A stretch of DNA of 60,920 nucleotides, taken from positions 1 to 60,920 of the forward strand of contig CAKTSA010000008.1 in NCBI GenBank assembly GCA_934597585.1, read 5' to 3'. The notes beneath the pieces were generated by a model. It was not told the origin of the DNA. It searched no databases and saw only the letters and a program-made list of their open reading frames with translations. Position numbers and translations under genes: made by a program. Source of the stretch: an uncultured Oscillospiraceae bacterium. GTDB taxonomy: Bacteria; Bacillota; Clostridia; Oscillospirales; Oscillospiraceae. The stretch's first letter is position 1, and the number at the start of each line of letters is the position of its first letter. Positions 17,602-26,001 of this stretch are shown here, in pieces.

Positions 17602-17630
17602 ATTTTACTCGAAAACATCCCGGTATGCAA
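17602..17630 (-). promoter_or_regulatory. ssnA operon promoter
   Basis: Minus-strand TTGCAT (17625-17630), 17 bp, TAAAAT (17602-17607). Confidence 0.75.
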
Positions 17631-17697
17631 GCCCCAATTGTGCCCTTTGCATGAAAATTCCCCAATTTTTTTCGCCGTTCTGTCGCGAATTTGTGTA

Positions 17698-17726
17698 TTG
17701 ACGCAGTTCATCTTGTGTGGTATATT
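17698..17726 (+). promoter_or_regulatory. Promoter of the SGNH hydrolase gene
   Basis: TTGACG (17698-17703), 17 bp, TATATT (17721-17726), 28 bp before the start codon; divergent from the ssnA promoter. Confidence 0.75.
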
Positions 17727-17754
17727 AGATTCAAAAGATCGGAGGTGCCGTATC

Positions 17755-18435
17755 ATGCGCAATGTGTATATCTACGGGGATTCCCTGCTGAAGGCCACCG
17801 TGCCGGACGAGGAGCTGAAGTATCATTTTCACCTGCCGGAGATCATGGCCCGCTACCCGTCGGACCGGGTGCAGGTGACCAACCGGGCCAAGATGGGCGC
17901 TACCGTGTCCAAGGGACTGTCTCTGGTGGAGCACGACGCCCAGCGGGGTCTTGACGCCGACTACGCCCTGATCTGCTACGGCGGCAACGACAGCGACTAC
18001 GACTGGGCCGCCATCGCCGCCGACCCGGAGGGCGACCACCAGCCCCACACCCAGCGGGAGACCTTCCGTCAGACGCTGGAGAGCATGCTGAACGTGCTGT
18101 ACCGCCAGGGTGTGCAGCCGGTGCTGATGAGCCTGCCGCCCATCGATCCCCGGCGGTATCTGCGTTTCATCTGCCGGGGCGGCCTGGACCGCAGCGCCAT
18201 CATGCGCTGGCTGGGGGATGAGGACATGATCTACCGCCACCAGGAGCTCTACAGCGACACCGTCACGGAGCTGGCCTATGCCAACGGCGTGCCGCTGATC
18301 CACGTGCGCCAGGCCTTTCTGGCGGACCACCACATGAACGACCTGCTGTCCGCCGACGGCATCCACATGACCATGGACGGTTACGGCAAGCTCTTCGACA
18401 CCCTGGCTGACTGGCTGCGTCCGCAGCTGGACTGA
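17755..18435 (+). CDS. SGNH/GDSL-family hydrolase
   Basis: A 226-residue cytosolic protein with the SGNH blocks: YIYGDSLLK (block I serine), GATVSKG (block II region), LICYGGNDSDYDW (block III, GGND), and SADGIHMTMDGY (block V Asp/His). Members are esterases or lipases with diverse substrates; nothing here fixes the substrate. The frame is open upstream to 17545, but the promoter at 17698-17726 and GGAGGTG site place the start at 17755. Monocistronic, ending at a bidirectional terminator. Confidence 0.88.
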   Translation: MRNVYIYGDSLLKATVPDEELKYHFHLPEIMARYPSDRVQVTNRAKMGATVSKGLSLVEHDAQRGLDADYALICYGGNDSDYDWAAIAADPEGDHQPHTQRETFRQTLESMLNVLYRQGVQPVLMSLPPIDPRRYLRFICRGGLDRSAIMRWLGDEDMIYRHQELYSDTVTELAYANGVPLIHVRQAFLADHHMNDLLSADGIHMTMDGYGKLFDTLADWLRPQLD

Positions 18436-18446
18436 AAAAAGCCCAT

Positions 18447-18476
18447 AAAAAAGACCGCCCATGGGCGGTCTTTTTT
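18447..18476. terminator. Bidirectional terminator
   Basis: Perfect palindrome AGACCGCCCATGGGCGGTCT flanked by A5 and T6, between convergent SGNH and 3D-domain genes. Confidence 0.9.
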
Positions 18477-18487
18477 CGTCTGCAGAA

Positions 18488-19774
18488 TCAATCCAGCAGC
18501 CAGACGGTCACGTTGCGGCGGCCCCAGACGACGCACTCGCCGTAGCTGGGGAACCAGACGTCGATGACGTTGCCGGTCATGCCGCCGGTATCCTCGATCT
18601 GGCCCATGCCGTAGGACTGGATGAACATCCGGGAGTGGTAGGGGAACACCTTGGGGTCAGCGGCCACGATGCCCAGGCCCACGGAGTGGCCGGTGGCGGT
18701 GGTCCAGGCCGCGCCGTTTTCGCCGCCGCTGTAGTAGGCGGTGGAGTTGCAGGTGATCTTGTTGTAATAGGTCATGCTGTAGCCGGACTGGAACACCAGG
18801 TAGCCGCCGCTGGAGCCGCCGCCATAGGGCACGTCCCGCTCGATCTTGTCGTCCCGCTCCACTTCCTTCACCAGGCGGCCGTAGACGATGATCTGGGCCC
18901 GGGCGGTACTGTCGCTTCGGTCCACCAGCACGGTGTTGACCATTTCGCCGCTGCGGTACACGTCGTCATAGGTGTCGGTGGTCAGGCCGGGGGCGCCCTC
19001 CTGCAGTATCACATGCTCGCCATAGGGCAGCAGGTAGTCATAGAGCACCTTGGTCTTGTAGGTGTCCACCGTGGTCTCCCGGCGGCGGCAGCGCAGTTCG
19101 TCGCTGATATGGATCAGCGTCTTCAGGCCGGTGTTGTTGACGCCGATCATCTCGTCCTTGCCCACATGGATGTCGTAGCGCTCCAGCAGGTTCTGCACCG
19201 TCTCGTGGTAGGACTCCACCGTCAGCAGCTCGTCGCCGTGGCGGATCAGCACCGTCTGGCCGGCGGTCAGGATGATCTGGGCGTCGCCGCCGGTCTCGTC
19301 CCGGACATACAGGGTGTCGCTCTCGTAAGCGAAGTCGGGATAGCCGTCCACCAGGGCGGTGGTCTCGTCCGTGACCAGCAGGTAGGTATAGGCCTCCGTG
19401 GTGGTGTCGGACACGCACCAGGGCAGGCAGATCAGCACCGCGATGCCGCCCAGCACCAGCCAGCGCATCCACACGTGCTCCCGCAGTCTGGCGGAGAACC
19501 GCCGCAGGAATTGGTACTGGGGCAGCTCCCACACGGCCTTTTTCGTCCGCTGCCACCAGGCGCGGGCGGAGCGCACCAGCCGGGTGCTGAGAAACCACGC
19601 CCAGAGCATGCGGCCCAGCAGCGCGAACACGTCGCCCAGGCGCCACCAGAACACACGGAAGGCCCGCCGCAGGGCGCGGACCTCCTCGGTCTCGCCGAAG
19701 GTCTTCCAGTTGTCACTCATGCAGCGGCAGGCGAACTTGATGTTGGGCCAAAGTTGTTGCAATCGTTCTTTCAT
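18488..19774 (-). CDS. G5/3D-domain cell-wall protein (YabE/Rpf-like)
   Basis: A 428-residue membrane-anchored protein. Residues about 1-100 are basic and Trp-rich, followed by one transmembrane segment near 104-122 (WLVLGGIAVLICLPW). Outside are DUF348-like ubiquitin-fold repeats, a G5 domain (about 245-320) and a C-terminal 3D domain with the three aspartate region: ATGHSVGLGIVAADPKVFPYHSRMFIQSYG ... EDTGGMTGNVIDVWF. Such proteins resemble B. subtilis YabE/YocH and are believed to be lytic transglycosylases acting on peptidoglycan. Start at 19774 has GAGGT upstream. A long unusually basic cytosolic N-terminal region is atypical. Confidence 0.87.
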   Translation of the reverse strand: MKERLQQLWPNIKFACRCMSDNWKTFGETEEVRALRRAFRVFWWRLGDVFALLGRMLWAWFLSTRLVRSARAWWQRTKKAVWELPQYQFLRRFSARLREHVWMRWLVLGGIAVLICLPWCVSDTTTEAYTYLLVTDETTALVDGYPDFAYESDTLYVRDETGGDAQIILTAGQTVLIRHGDELLTVESYHETVQNLLERYDIHVGKDEMIGVNNTGLKTLIHISDELRCRRRETTVDTYKTKVLYDYLLPYGEHVILQEGAPGLTTDTYDDVYRSGEMVNTVLVDRSDSTARAQIIVYGRLVKEVERDDKIERDVPYGGGSSGGYLVFQSGYSMTYYNKITCNSTAYYSGGENGAAWTTATGHSVGLGIVAADPKVFPYHSRMFIQSYGMGQIEDTGGMTGNVIDVWFPSYGECVVWGRRNVTVWLLD

Positions 19775-19848
19775 AATACCTCGAATGATATCCATCTTGG
19801 CCCGGGGATAAACCGGGAAAGGGCCAGAGATAGAAAAATACGCCACAA

Positions 19849-19877
19849 AGTATATCATTTTCGGTAAAATTTGTCAA
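19849..19877 (-). promoter_or_regulatory. Promoter of the 3D-domain gene
   Basis: Minus-strand TTGACA (19872-19877), 17 bp, TATACT (19849-19854). Confidence 0.8.
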
Positions 19878-19896
19878 GTTTTCCCCACCGGAGCCC

Positions 19897-19925
19897 AAAA
19901 AGGCCGCCCCTCTCGGGCGGCCCTT
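19897..19925 (-). terminator. Terminator of the lipoprotein gene
   Basis: Stem GGGCCGCCC / GGGCGGCCT around GAGA followed by U4-5 on the minus strand. Confidence 0.8.
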
Positions 19926-19929
19926 CCGC

Positions 19930-20433
19930 TTATTCTGCTGTTCCGGTCACGATGCCGTACATGGTCACCAGCAGCTCCTCTGTGACGTTCTCCGTCATGC
20001 CCAGCGTGTAGCTGACACCGTCGCTGTGCCACAGGGCCATGCCCTGGCCCTCGTCGGTAAAGTAGCAGGTGTAGGGCACATCCTCGGAGTCGTTGGTGGT
20101 CTTTGTCCACTCGTAGTACATGCCGGAGATGTCCTGCACCGTCTGGGTCTTCTGGCCCCGGTAGGTGTAGGTCTGGCCCTGATAGACGAAGCTCACCTGG
20201 GCCAGGGACTCTTTGTCGCCGTCGATGTAGCTGTAGGCCACATCCACCGCCGTGATGGGCACATTCAGGGTGACGCCGGTCTTCTCCGCCACCTCCTCGG
20301 CGGTGGATTCATGCACCGGGTTGGGCAGCTGGCTGACGTCGCCGCTCTCCTGGGGCTTTTTCACTGTGCAGGCGGCCAGCGCCAGCACGCAGCAGGCGGC
20401 CAGAAGGGCCGCAAAAAGTTTTTTCATGGTCAT
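19930..20433 (-). CDS. Hypothetical lipoprotein
   Basis: A 167-residue protein starting MTMKKLFAALLAACCVLALAAC, a signal peptide with lipobox LAAC, so it is lipid-anchored outside the membrane. The mature part (TAEEVAEKTGVTLNVPITAVDVAYSYIDGDKESLAQVSFVYQGQTYTYRGQKT) looks like a small beta-rich DUF4367-type domain seen in Firmicute lipoproteins; the assignment is tentative. An AAGGA site places the start at 20433. No clear promoter is visible between it and buk 92 bp upstream, so it may be read from the pfkA-buk transcript. Confidence 0.7.
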   Translation of the reverse strand: MTMKKLFAALLAACCVLALAACTVKKPQESGDVSQLPNPVHESTAEEVAEKTGVTLNVPITAVDVAYSYIDGDKESLAQVSFVYQGQTYTYRGQKTQTVQDISGMYYEWTKTTNDSEDVPYTCYFTDEGQGMALWHSDGVSYTLGMTENVTEELLVTMYGIVTGTAE

Positions 20434-20524
20434 AACGCTTCCTTTCTCTCGGAATGAACACTTCTTAGACGTGTCTCTCCCGCAAAAGGTTCCCGTTACC
20501 GGGAAGATTTTTCCACACACAAAG

Positions 20525-21601
20525 TTACACCAGCTCGGCGAAGGAATGGGGTCTCTCCTCCCCTGCCAGCACCCGGCATGCGCCGGCAGCCAGAGCCTCC
20601 ATCTCAAACTCGCCGGCCATGATCTCTACCGGCGCGATGAAGGACAGCTTCTTCGTCAGATAGTCCGTCACGTACTTCGAGTGGGCGATGCCGCCGGTGA
20701 GGATGATGCGGTCGATCTGCCCGTCGGCAGCCGCCGCCAGAGCGCCCAGGGACTTGGCCGCGCCGTACAGCATGGCGTCGTACACCAGCTTGGCCTTCTC
20801 GTCGCCGGCAGCGATGCGCTGCTCCACCTCCCGGGCGTCGCTGGTGCCCAGATGGGCCTTCAGGCCGCCGGCGCCCCGGACGTACTTCATCAATTCCTTC
20901 TCCGTATACTGGCCGGAGAAGCACAGGTGGATCAGGCTCTGGCAGTCCTCGCCGCCGCTGCGCTCGGGAGCGAACATCAGCTCGTCGTCCCGGATGCCGT
21001 CCACCATCCTGCCGCCGATGAACAGCCGCGCCGAAGCGCCGCCGCCCAGATGCAGCACGATGAAGCGGCACTCCTCCAGGGGCTTGTGCATGACCTCTTT
21101 CGCGCAGCGGATGGCCATGGCCCGGCAGTTCAGGGCGTGGCCCAGCATCTGGCGCTGCAGCATAGGCATGCCGGTGATGCGGGCGACAGGGGTCATCTCG
21201 TCCACCGCCACGGGGTCGTACACATAGGCGGGGATGCCCTGCTTCTGCGCGATGTCCAGGGCGATGACGGCGCCCAGGTTGGAGGCGTGGGCCGCCTGCT
21301 TCACGCCGTAGAGATAGTCGCACATCTGCTTGTCCACCACAAACGCACCGGAGGGGCACGAGGGCACCTGGCCGCCCCGGGCGCACACGGCGTCCAGGGA
21401 CGCGGGGTCGATGTGGCGCTCTGCCAGCACCTTTTCCACCAGTGCGCGGCGGAAGTCCACCTGGTCCATCACATGGCCGAAGGGGGCCAGCTCGTCGGCG
21501 CTGTGGCGCAGCGTCTCCTGGAACAGGCACTGCTCCCCCTCAAACACACCCATCTTGGTGGAGGTGGAGCCGGGATTGATGACAAGGACGCGATAGTTCA
21601 T
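20525..21601 (-). CDS. buk: Butyrate kinase
   Basis: A 358-residue acetokinase-family enzyme that interconverts butyryl phosphate plus ADP and butyrate plus ATP in the cytosol. Family signatures are VINPGSTSTKMGVFEG at the N-terminus, the substrate region ARGGQVPSC.SG, VLHLGGGASARLFIGGRMVDG (phosphate-binding), and the C-terminal ILTGGIAHSKYV. Branched-chain or other acyl substrates are possible. Two in-frame ATGs lie 6 bp apart; the second, 21601, has the better AGGAG spacing. It follows pfkA by 25 bp, and no phosphotransbutyrylase gene (ptb) is in the window. Confidence 0.92.
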   Translation of the reverse strand: MNYRVLVINPGSTSTKMGVFEGEQCLFQETLRHSADELAPFGHVMDQVDFRRALVEKVLAERHIDPASLDAVCARGGQVPSCPSGAFVVDKQMCDYLYGVKQAAHASNLGAVIALDIAQKQGIPAYVYDPVAVDEMTPVARITGMPMLQRQMLGHALNCRAMAIRCAKEVMHKPLEECRFIVLHLGGGASARLFIGGRMVDGIRDDELMFAPERSGGEDCQSLIHLCFSGQYTEKELMKYVRGAGGLKAHLGTSDAREVEQRIAAGDEKAKLVYDAMLYGAAKSLGALAAAADGQIDRIILTGGIAHSKYVTDYLTKKLSFIAPVEIMAGEFEMEALAAGACRVLAGEERPHSFAELV

Positions 21602-21626
21602 TGGCATGCTCTCCTTTCGTTGGCGC

Positions 21627-22604
21627 TTATTGGCCGGTCATGGTCTTCATGACCTGGAATTCCTCCTGATTCAGGGTCTTCATCATGGCCAGACCCTCGT
21701 CGATATCCAGATCAGTCACCTGGTCGCTGTGGATGACGATGACCCGGTTGGTGCCGCCCTCGGCCAGCACACGCACCGCCTCGTAGCCCATGCGGGTGGC
21801 GATGACGCGGTCCTTGGCGGTGGGGCAGCCGCCCCGCTGGATGTGGCCCAGGATGGTGACCCGGGGGTCCAGACCCAGCTCATTTTTGATCTGCTCGCCC
21901 ACCTCCATGGCGCTGACGCAGCCCTCGGCCACCACGATCATGAAGTTGGTCTTGCCCAGCAGGCGGGCCTGGCGGATCTTCTCGGCCACGTGGGCGTCGA
22001 AATCATACTTGCTCTCCGGCACCAGCACCGCCGTGGCGCCTACGGCCAGGCCCACATACAGGGCCAGATACCCGGCGTGGCGGCCCATGACCTCCACCAC
22101 GGAGCAGCGCTCGTGGGACTGCATGGTGTCCCGCAGCTTGTCGATGCACTCCACAGCGGTGTTGGCAGCGGTGTCAAAGCCGATGGTATAGTCGGTGCAG
22201 ACGATGTCGTTGTCGATGGTGCCGGGAATGCCCACCACGGAGATGCCCCACTTGCTCAGGTCCTGGGCGCCCCGGAAGGTGCCGTCGCCGCCGATGGCCA
22301 CGATGCCGTCCAGCCCCAGCAGCTTGCAGGTGTTGTAGGCCTTCTCCTGCCCCTCTCTGGTGCGGAACTCCTCGCTGCGGGCGGTGTACAGGATGGTGCC
22401 GCCCCGGTTGATGATGCGGCTGACGCTGGAGCTGTCCATCTGCACGAAGTCGCCGTTGATGAGACCCTGCCAGCCCCGGCGGATGCCCACCACCTCGATG
22501 CCCCGGCTCAGGGCGCTGCGCACCACGGCGCGGATAGCGGCGTTCATGCCCGGCGCGTCGCCGCCGGAGGTCAGTACGCCGATGCGTTTCACTGCGTTTT
22601 CCAT
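21627..22604 (-). CDS. pfkA: 6-phosphofructokinase (ATP)
   Basis: A 325-residue glycolytic enzyme phosphorylating fructose 6-phosphate. PFKA landmarks are IGVLTSGGDAPGMNAAIR, IGGDGTFRGAQ (ATP site with the GGDGT signature typical of ATP-PFK), GIPGTIDNDI (catalytic Asp), EVMGRHAGYLA and ILGHIQRGGCPTAKDR. The glycine after GGDGT (..GGDGTFRG) agrees with ATP rather than pyrophosphate usage. Start MENAVKRIG at 22604 follows GAGGTG. First gene of a pfkA-buk operon behind its own promoter. Confidence 0.96.
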   Translation of the reverse strand: MENAVKRIGVLTSGGDAPGMNAAIRAVVRSALSRGIEVVGIRRGWQGLINGDFVQMDSSSVSRIINRGGTILYTARSEEFRTREGQEKAYNTCKLLGLDGIVAIGGDGTFRGAQDLSKWGISVVGIPGTIDNDIVCTDYTIGFDTAANTAVECIDKLRDTMQSHERCSVVEVMGRHAGYLALYVGLAVGATAVLVPESKYDFDAHVAEKIRQARLLGKTNFMIVVAEGCVSAMEVGEQIKNELGLDPRVTILGHIQRGGCPTAKDRVIATRMGYEAVRVLAEGGTNRVIVIHSDQVTDLDIDEGLAMMKTLNQEEFQVMKTMTGQ

Positions 22605-22665
22605 ATTGAATACACCTCTTACTGTCATAATAGTGTAGTTTGCCATCAATTCTATTCCATGATGC

Positions 22666-22694
22666 AGTATACCACAGAATTCCAGGCAAGACAA
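22666..22694 (-). promoter_or_regulatory. pfkA-buk promoter
   Basis: Minus-strand TTGTCT (22689-22694), 17 bp, TATACT (22666-22671). Confidence 0.75.
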
Positions 22695-22697
22695 CCG

Positions 22698-22726
22698 TTG
22701 AAATGACGGGCAGCTTGTGCTACAAT
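22698..22726 (+). promoter_or_regulatory. Promoter of the 84-aa gene and Nudix hydrolase
   Basis: TTGAAA (22698-22703), 17 bp, TACAAT (22721-22726). Its -35 lies only three bases from the -35 of the divergent pfkA promoter, so the two polymerase sites overlap. Confidence 0.75.
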
Positions 22727-22759
22727 GGAGCAAAATTCCGCGCCGTCAGGAGGATGAGC

Positions 22760-23014
22760 ATGCACCCGCAATTTGAAGAGCTGTACCCCAAGTGGTTCAA
22801 CCGCGCCAACGTATACACCGGCTCCATCGGTGATTTCCGCTACCGCTTCGCCATGGACAAGAAGGAGAAGGTCCTCCACGCGGCGGTGTACACCGTATAC
22901 TGCTACGAGGCCGCCAAGGACGTGCAGGAGCAGGACTTCCCCTGGGACGACGACGGCGTCACCGCCCTGAAGGCATGGCTGCAGGAGAAATACGATCATT
23001 TTCAGAAGCAATAA
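22760..23014 (+). CDS. Small conserved hypothetical protein
   Basis: An 84-residue soluble protein (MHPQFEELYPKWFNRANVY...). It is rich in aromatic residues in the first half (YPKWFNRANVYTGSIGDFRYRF) and ends in an acidic then amphipathic stretch. An AGGAGG site lies nine bases before ATG 22760; an ATG six bases earlier is too close to that site. I do not recognise a named family. It is followed 16 bp later by a Nudix hydrolase, likely co-transcribed. Confidence 0.7.
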   Translation: MHPQFEELYPKWFNRANVYTGSIGDFRYRFAMDKKEKVLHAAVYTVYCYEAAKDVQEQDFPWDDDGVTALKAWLQEKYDHFQKQ

Positions 23015-23030
23015 TAAAGAGGTAGTATCC

Positions 23031-23483
23031 ATGTCACAACATTTTCCCTGCTACTCGGCGGTGTTCCCGCTGCTGCTGAGAGAGCATAACGGCAAGCGGG
23101 AGGTGCTGCTGCACCGCCGCCGCAACACCGGCTATATGGACGGCAAGTGGGACATCGCCGGCTCCGGACACGTGGACGAGGACGAGACCGCCCGCCAGGC
23201 CCTGGCCCGGGAGTGCGCCGAGGAGCTGGGCATCCGCGTCCGGCCGGAGGACGCAGAGTTCGCCCACGTCTGCCACCGCCTGGGCAAGGAGGGCGACCGC
23301 ACCTACTACGACCTGTATTTCTTCGTCCGCACCTACGAGGGTACCCCCGCCATCATGGAGCCCCACAAGTGCGACGGCCTGGACTGGTTCCCCCTGGACG
23401 CCCTGCCGGCGGATATGATCGACTTCCGCCGCCTCCACCTCCACCAGGCGCTGACCGGCGTCGCCTACGACGAGTGGTTCTGA
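23031..23483 (+). CDS. Nudix hydrolase
   Basis: A 150-residue hydrolase of nucleoside diphosphate-linked compounds. The complete Nudix box (GHVDEDETARQALAREC plus AEELGI) fits Gx5Ex7REUxEExGU with all catalytic glutamates. The C-terminal WFPLDALPADMIDF stretch is typical of MutT/ADP-ribose-type Nudix enzymes. Substrate not predictable. Second gene of a two-gene transcript that ends at the terminator 23491-23528. Confidence 0.92.
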   Translation: MSQHFPCYSAVFPLLLREHNGKREVLLHRRRNTGYMDGKWDIAGSGHVDEDETARQALARECAEELGIRVRPEDAEFAHVCHRLGKEGDRTYYDLYFFVRTYEGTPAIMEPHKCDGLDWFPLDALPADMIDFRRLHLHQALTGVAYDEWF

Positions 23484-23490
23484 GCATATG

Positions 23491-23528
23491 AAAAAAACAT
23501 CTCCAGCCCGTGGCCGGAGATGTTTTTT
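23491..23528. terminator. Bidirectional terminator
   Basis: Stem ACATCTCC(A/G)G.. / ..CCGGAGATGT flanked by A7 and T6, shared by the Nudix gene and the rsfS end of the smc operon. Confidence 0.88.
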
Positions 23529-23530
23529 GC

Positions 23531-23899
23531 TTATTCGTTGGGCGTTACCACGCCGGAGATATCCACGGGCTTGCCGTCCCGCCACAGGCGCTCCAGGCCG
23601 TAGAACTCCCGGGCCTCGGCGTTGAAGACATGGACGGCGATGCAGCCGTAGTCCAGCAGCACCCAGGTGCCGCCGCGATAGCCCTCGCGGTGCAGGGGCT
23701 GCTCCTCCGCTTCCTCCATCATCACCTTCTCCACGTTGTCCACCAGGGCGTTGATCTGGGTGTTGCTGGAACCGGTGGCGATGACGAAGTAGTCCGCCAG
23801 GGTGGTCAGCTCGCCGATCTCCAGCACCTGGATCTCCCGGCCCTTCTTGTCGCTCAGTGCCTTGGCCGCCAGCAGGGCCATTTCCTTGGGGTCTTTCAT
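23531..23899 (-). CDS. rsfS: Ribosome silencing factor RsfS
   Basis: A 122-residue protein that binds ribosomal protein uL14 and blocks subunit joining when nutrients are short. Family signatures are DKKGREIQVLEIGELTTLADYFVIATGSSNTQINALVDNV and the C-terminal GTWVLLDYGCIAVHVFNAEAREFYGLERLW. Its ATG overlaps the nadD stop as ATGA. The nadD-yqeK-rsfS order is the standard Firmicute arrangement. Last gene of the smc operon. Confidence 0.96.
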   Translation of the reverse strand: MKDPKEMALLAAKALSDKKGREIQVLEIGELTTLADYFVIATGSSNTQINALVDNVEKVMMEEAEEQPLHREGYRGGTWVLLDYGCIAVHVFNAEAREFYGLERLWRDGKPVDISGVVTPNE

Positions 23900-25098
23900 A
23901 GGGTCACTCCTTTTTCAATGAGATAGTCTCTTGCATCCAGTGTATCGTGGTGGACAGGGTTGCCCATGCCCGCCATCTCGTCGATGGTCATGTTGAGCCC
24001 CAGCAGCAGCCCCCGGTCCAGGTCCTCATAGACCGCCTCCCGCAGGCGCACCACGTCGGGGTCGTTGGCAAACTCCCGGCTGGGCTCGATGTAGTCGGCC
24101 AGATAGAGTATCTTCTCCAGCCGGCTCATGCCGGCCCGGCCGGTGGTGTGATAGAGGATGGCCTCATAGACCGCGTCGTCGGCGCCGTACACATGGCGGG
24201 CGATGGCGGCGCCGGTCTTGGCGTGCAGCAGCTTCAAGGCCTTCTGCTCCAGGGGGTCCAGCCGGATACCGTATTGCTCACATAGGGCCAGCTGCTCCGC
24301 CATGCCCAGCTTCTTGGTGCAGTCGTGGAGCAGGCCCGCCACGCGGGCTTTCGTCTCATCCTCGCCGAAGCGCCGGGCCAGCTCTGCAGCCGTCTCCGCC
24401 GTGCCCAGCACGTGGGGCATCCGCTTGGGCTTGAGATAGCTCAGGGCGATGGGCCGCAGCTCGTCCACCGTCAGGTGCTTCAGGTCGGCGTGGGTACCGT
24501 ACAGGTGCTCCCGCCGGATGTAGCCCCACACGGCCTCCGGCACCAGGTCGCTGCCCTGTCCCGCCGCCAGGGCGGCGCGGACGTCGGTAGAGGACAGTTC
24601 GATGAGCTCCGGATTGTCCAGCAGCGTCACCCGGGCCTGGTATGTCCGCTCCAGCAGCGTCTTCTGGCTCTCCATGGTGGCGCGGATATCCTCCTCCACC
24701 CGGCGGAAGGCGCCGATGTGGGCCAGTCCGCAGATGACCTCCGGCTCGTGCCAGGTGTGGAGGGACAGGAACATGTCCGAGCCCATCAGCAGCCACAACT
24801 CCGCGTCGGGATGTTGCTGCTGCAGCTCCCGCAGGGTGTCGCTGGTGTAGCTCTTGCCGGTGCGGCGCAGCTCGATGTCGCTGGCCTGAGCCACGGGGCC
24901 GATGGGGGCGGCCATCAGGGCCGCCATGTCGTACCGCTTCTGTGCCGTGACGCGGTCGGGCAGCGGCTTGTGGGGCGGTACGCAGTCCGGGACGATCAGC
25001 AGCTTATCCAGGCCAAGCTGGGCCGCGGCGGCCCGGGCCATGGTCACATGGCCGTTGTGAGGCGGGTTGAAGGTCCCGCCGAAAATGCCGATCCTCAT
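23896..25098 (-). CDS. nadD: Nicotinate-nucleotide adenylyltransferase fused to YqeK-type HD hydrolase
   Basis: A 400-residue fusion. Residues 1-200 are NadD (deamido-NAD synthesis from nicotinate mononucleotide and ATP): GGTFNPPHNGH at 7-17 and LSSTDVR near 168-174. Residues about 205-400 are an HD domain of the YqeK type, with RMPHVLGTAETAAELARRFG, GLLHDCTK (HD pair) and YLADYIEPSR. YqeK proteins hydrolyse symmetrical Ap4A. In B. subtilis the two are separate neighbouring genes; here they form one frame without a stop. ATGA overlaps on both sides with yhbY and rsfS indicate tight coupling. Confidence 0.93.
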   Translation of the reverse strand: MRIGIFGGTFNPPHNGHVTMARAAAAQLGLDKLLIVPDCVPPHKPLPDRVTAQKRYDMAALMAAPIGPVAQASDIELRRTGKSYTSDTLRELQQQHPDAELWLLMGSDMFLSLHTWHEPEVICGLAHIGAFRRVEEDIRATMESQKTLLERTYQARVTLLDNPELIELSSTDVRAALAAGQGSDLVPEAVWGYIRREHLYGTHADLKHLTVDELRPIALSYLKPKRMPHVLGTAETAAELARRFGEDETKARVAGLLHDCTKKLGMAEQLALCEQYGIRLDPLEQKALKLLHAKTGAAIARHVYGADDAVYEAILYHTTGRAGMSRLEKILYLADYIEPSREFANDPDVVRLREAVYEDLDRGLLLGLNMTIDEMAGMGNPVHHDTLDARDYLIEKGVTL

Positions 25099-25409
25099 GC
25101 CTGCTTCGCCTTGACCAGCTGGATCTTCCGCTTTTCCTTGTTGTGCTGATAGCGGTACAGCACGAACTTGCTGCCGATGACCTGCACCACCTCGCTGCGG
25201 GTGGCCACGGCCAGCTCCTCCGCCGCCTCACGGGCGGTGTACATGCTGTTTTCCAGCACCCGGCCCTTGATGAGCTCACGGGCCTCCAGGGCGTCGTTGG
25301 CCTGCTTCACCAGGTTGTCGCCGATGCCGTCCTTGCCCACGTGGAGGATGGTATCCAGGGTGGAGGCCATGCCCCGCAGCTGGGCGCGCTGCTTACTTGT
25401 CAGTTCCAT
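25095..25409 (-). CDS. yhbY: YhbY-family RNA-binding protein (CRM domain)
   Basis: A 104-residue CRS1/YhbY protein (MELTSKQRAQLRGMASTLDTILHVGKDGIGDNLVKQANDAL), with the GxxG-like loop IGDN and a C-terminal basic tail. Family members bind pre-50S ribosomal particles. Its stop overlaps the nadD start by four bases. In B. subtilis the homologue yqeI sits in the same yqeG-nadD-yqeK neighbourhood, so the linkage is conserved. Confidence 0.93.
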   Translation of the reverse strand: MELTSKQRAQLRGMASTLDTILHVGKDGIGDNLVKQANDALEARELIKGRVLENSMYTAREAAEELAVATRSEVVQVIGSKFVLYRYQHNKEKRKIQLVKAKQA

Positions 25410-25410
25410 A

Positions 25411-26001
25411 TCAGTGCTTCTCCAAATAATCTTTCAATTCCGCGGCAAATACGCGCAAAGCGTTGCCCCGGTGGGATATCTCGTTTTTCTCCTCCGCCGT
25501 CAGCTGGGCGAAGGTGCGGCGTTTGTCCGGCACGAAGAACACCGGATCGTAGCCGAAGCCGTTCTCCCCCATGGGGGCGAAGGCGATGGTGCCGTGGCAG
25601 TCGCCGTCCGCCGTCAGCACGTCCCCGTTGGGGAAGGCGCAGCAGATGGACGTGTGGAAATGGGCGGCACGGTTGGTGGCGCCCCGCATGTTCTGCAGCA
25701 GCAGGGCGCAGCGGGCCGGATCGCTGTCCAGATTGCCGTACCGGGCGGAGTAGATGCCCGGCGCCCCCTGGAGCCAGTCCACGCACAATCCGGAGTCGTC
25801 GCCGATGGCGGGCAGGCCGCTGGCTTCCATGACGGCCTTGGCCTTCAGCGCGGCGTTCTCGGCAAAGGTGGTGCCCGTCTCCTCCACGTCCAATGCAAGA
25901 CCCAGATCGGACTCCAGCACCACTTCCACGCCCAGCTGGGACAGGATCTCCTGCATCTCCTTCAATTTCCCACGGTTGTGGGAGGCCAATACGAATTTCA
26001 T
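25411..26001 (-). CDS. rdgB: XTP/dITP diphosphatase (non-canonical purine NTP pyrophosphatase)
   Basis: A 196-residue Ham1-like pyrophosphatase that removes dITP, XTP and ITP from the nucleotide pool. Signatures: [68 protein letters not shown] and [14 protein letters not shown]. The frame extends far upstream inside rph, but ATG 26001 matches the family start and overlaps the rph stop as ATGA. Confidence 0.96.
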   Translation of the reverse strand: MKFVLASHNRGKLKEMQEILSQLGVEVVLESDLGLALDVEETGTTFAENAALKAKAVMEASGLPAIGDDSGLCVDWLQGAPGIYSARYGNLDSDPARCALLLQNMRGATNRAAHFHTSICCAFPNGDVLTADGDCHGTIAFAPMGENGFGYDPVFFVPDKRRTFAQLTAEEKNEISHRGNALRVFAAELKDYLEKH

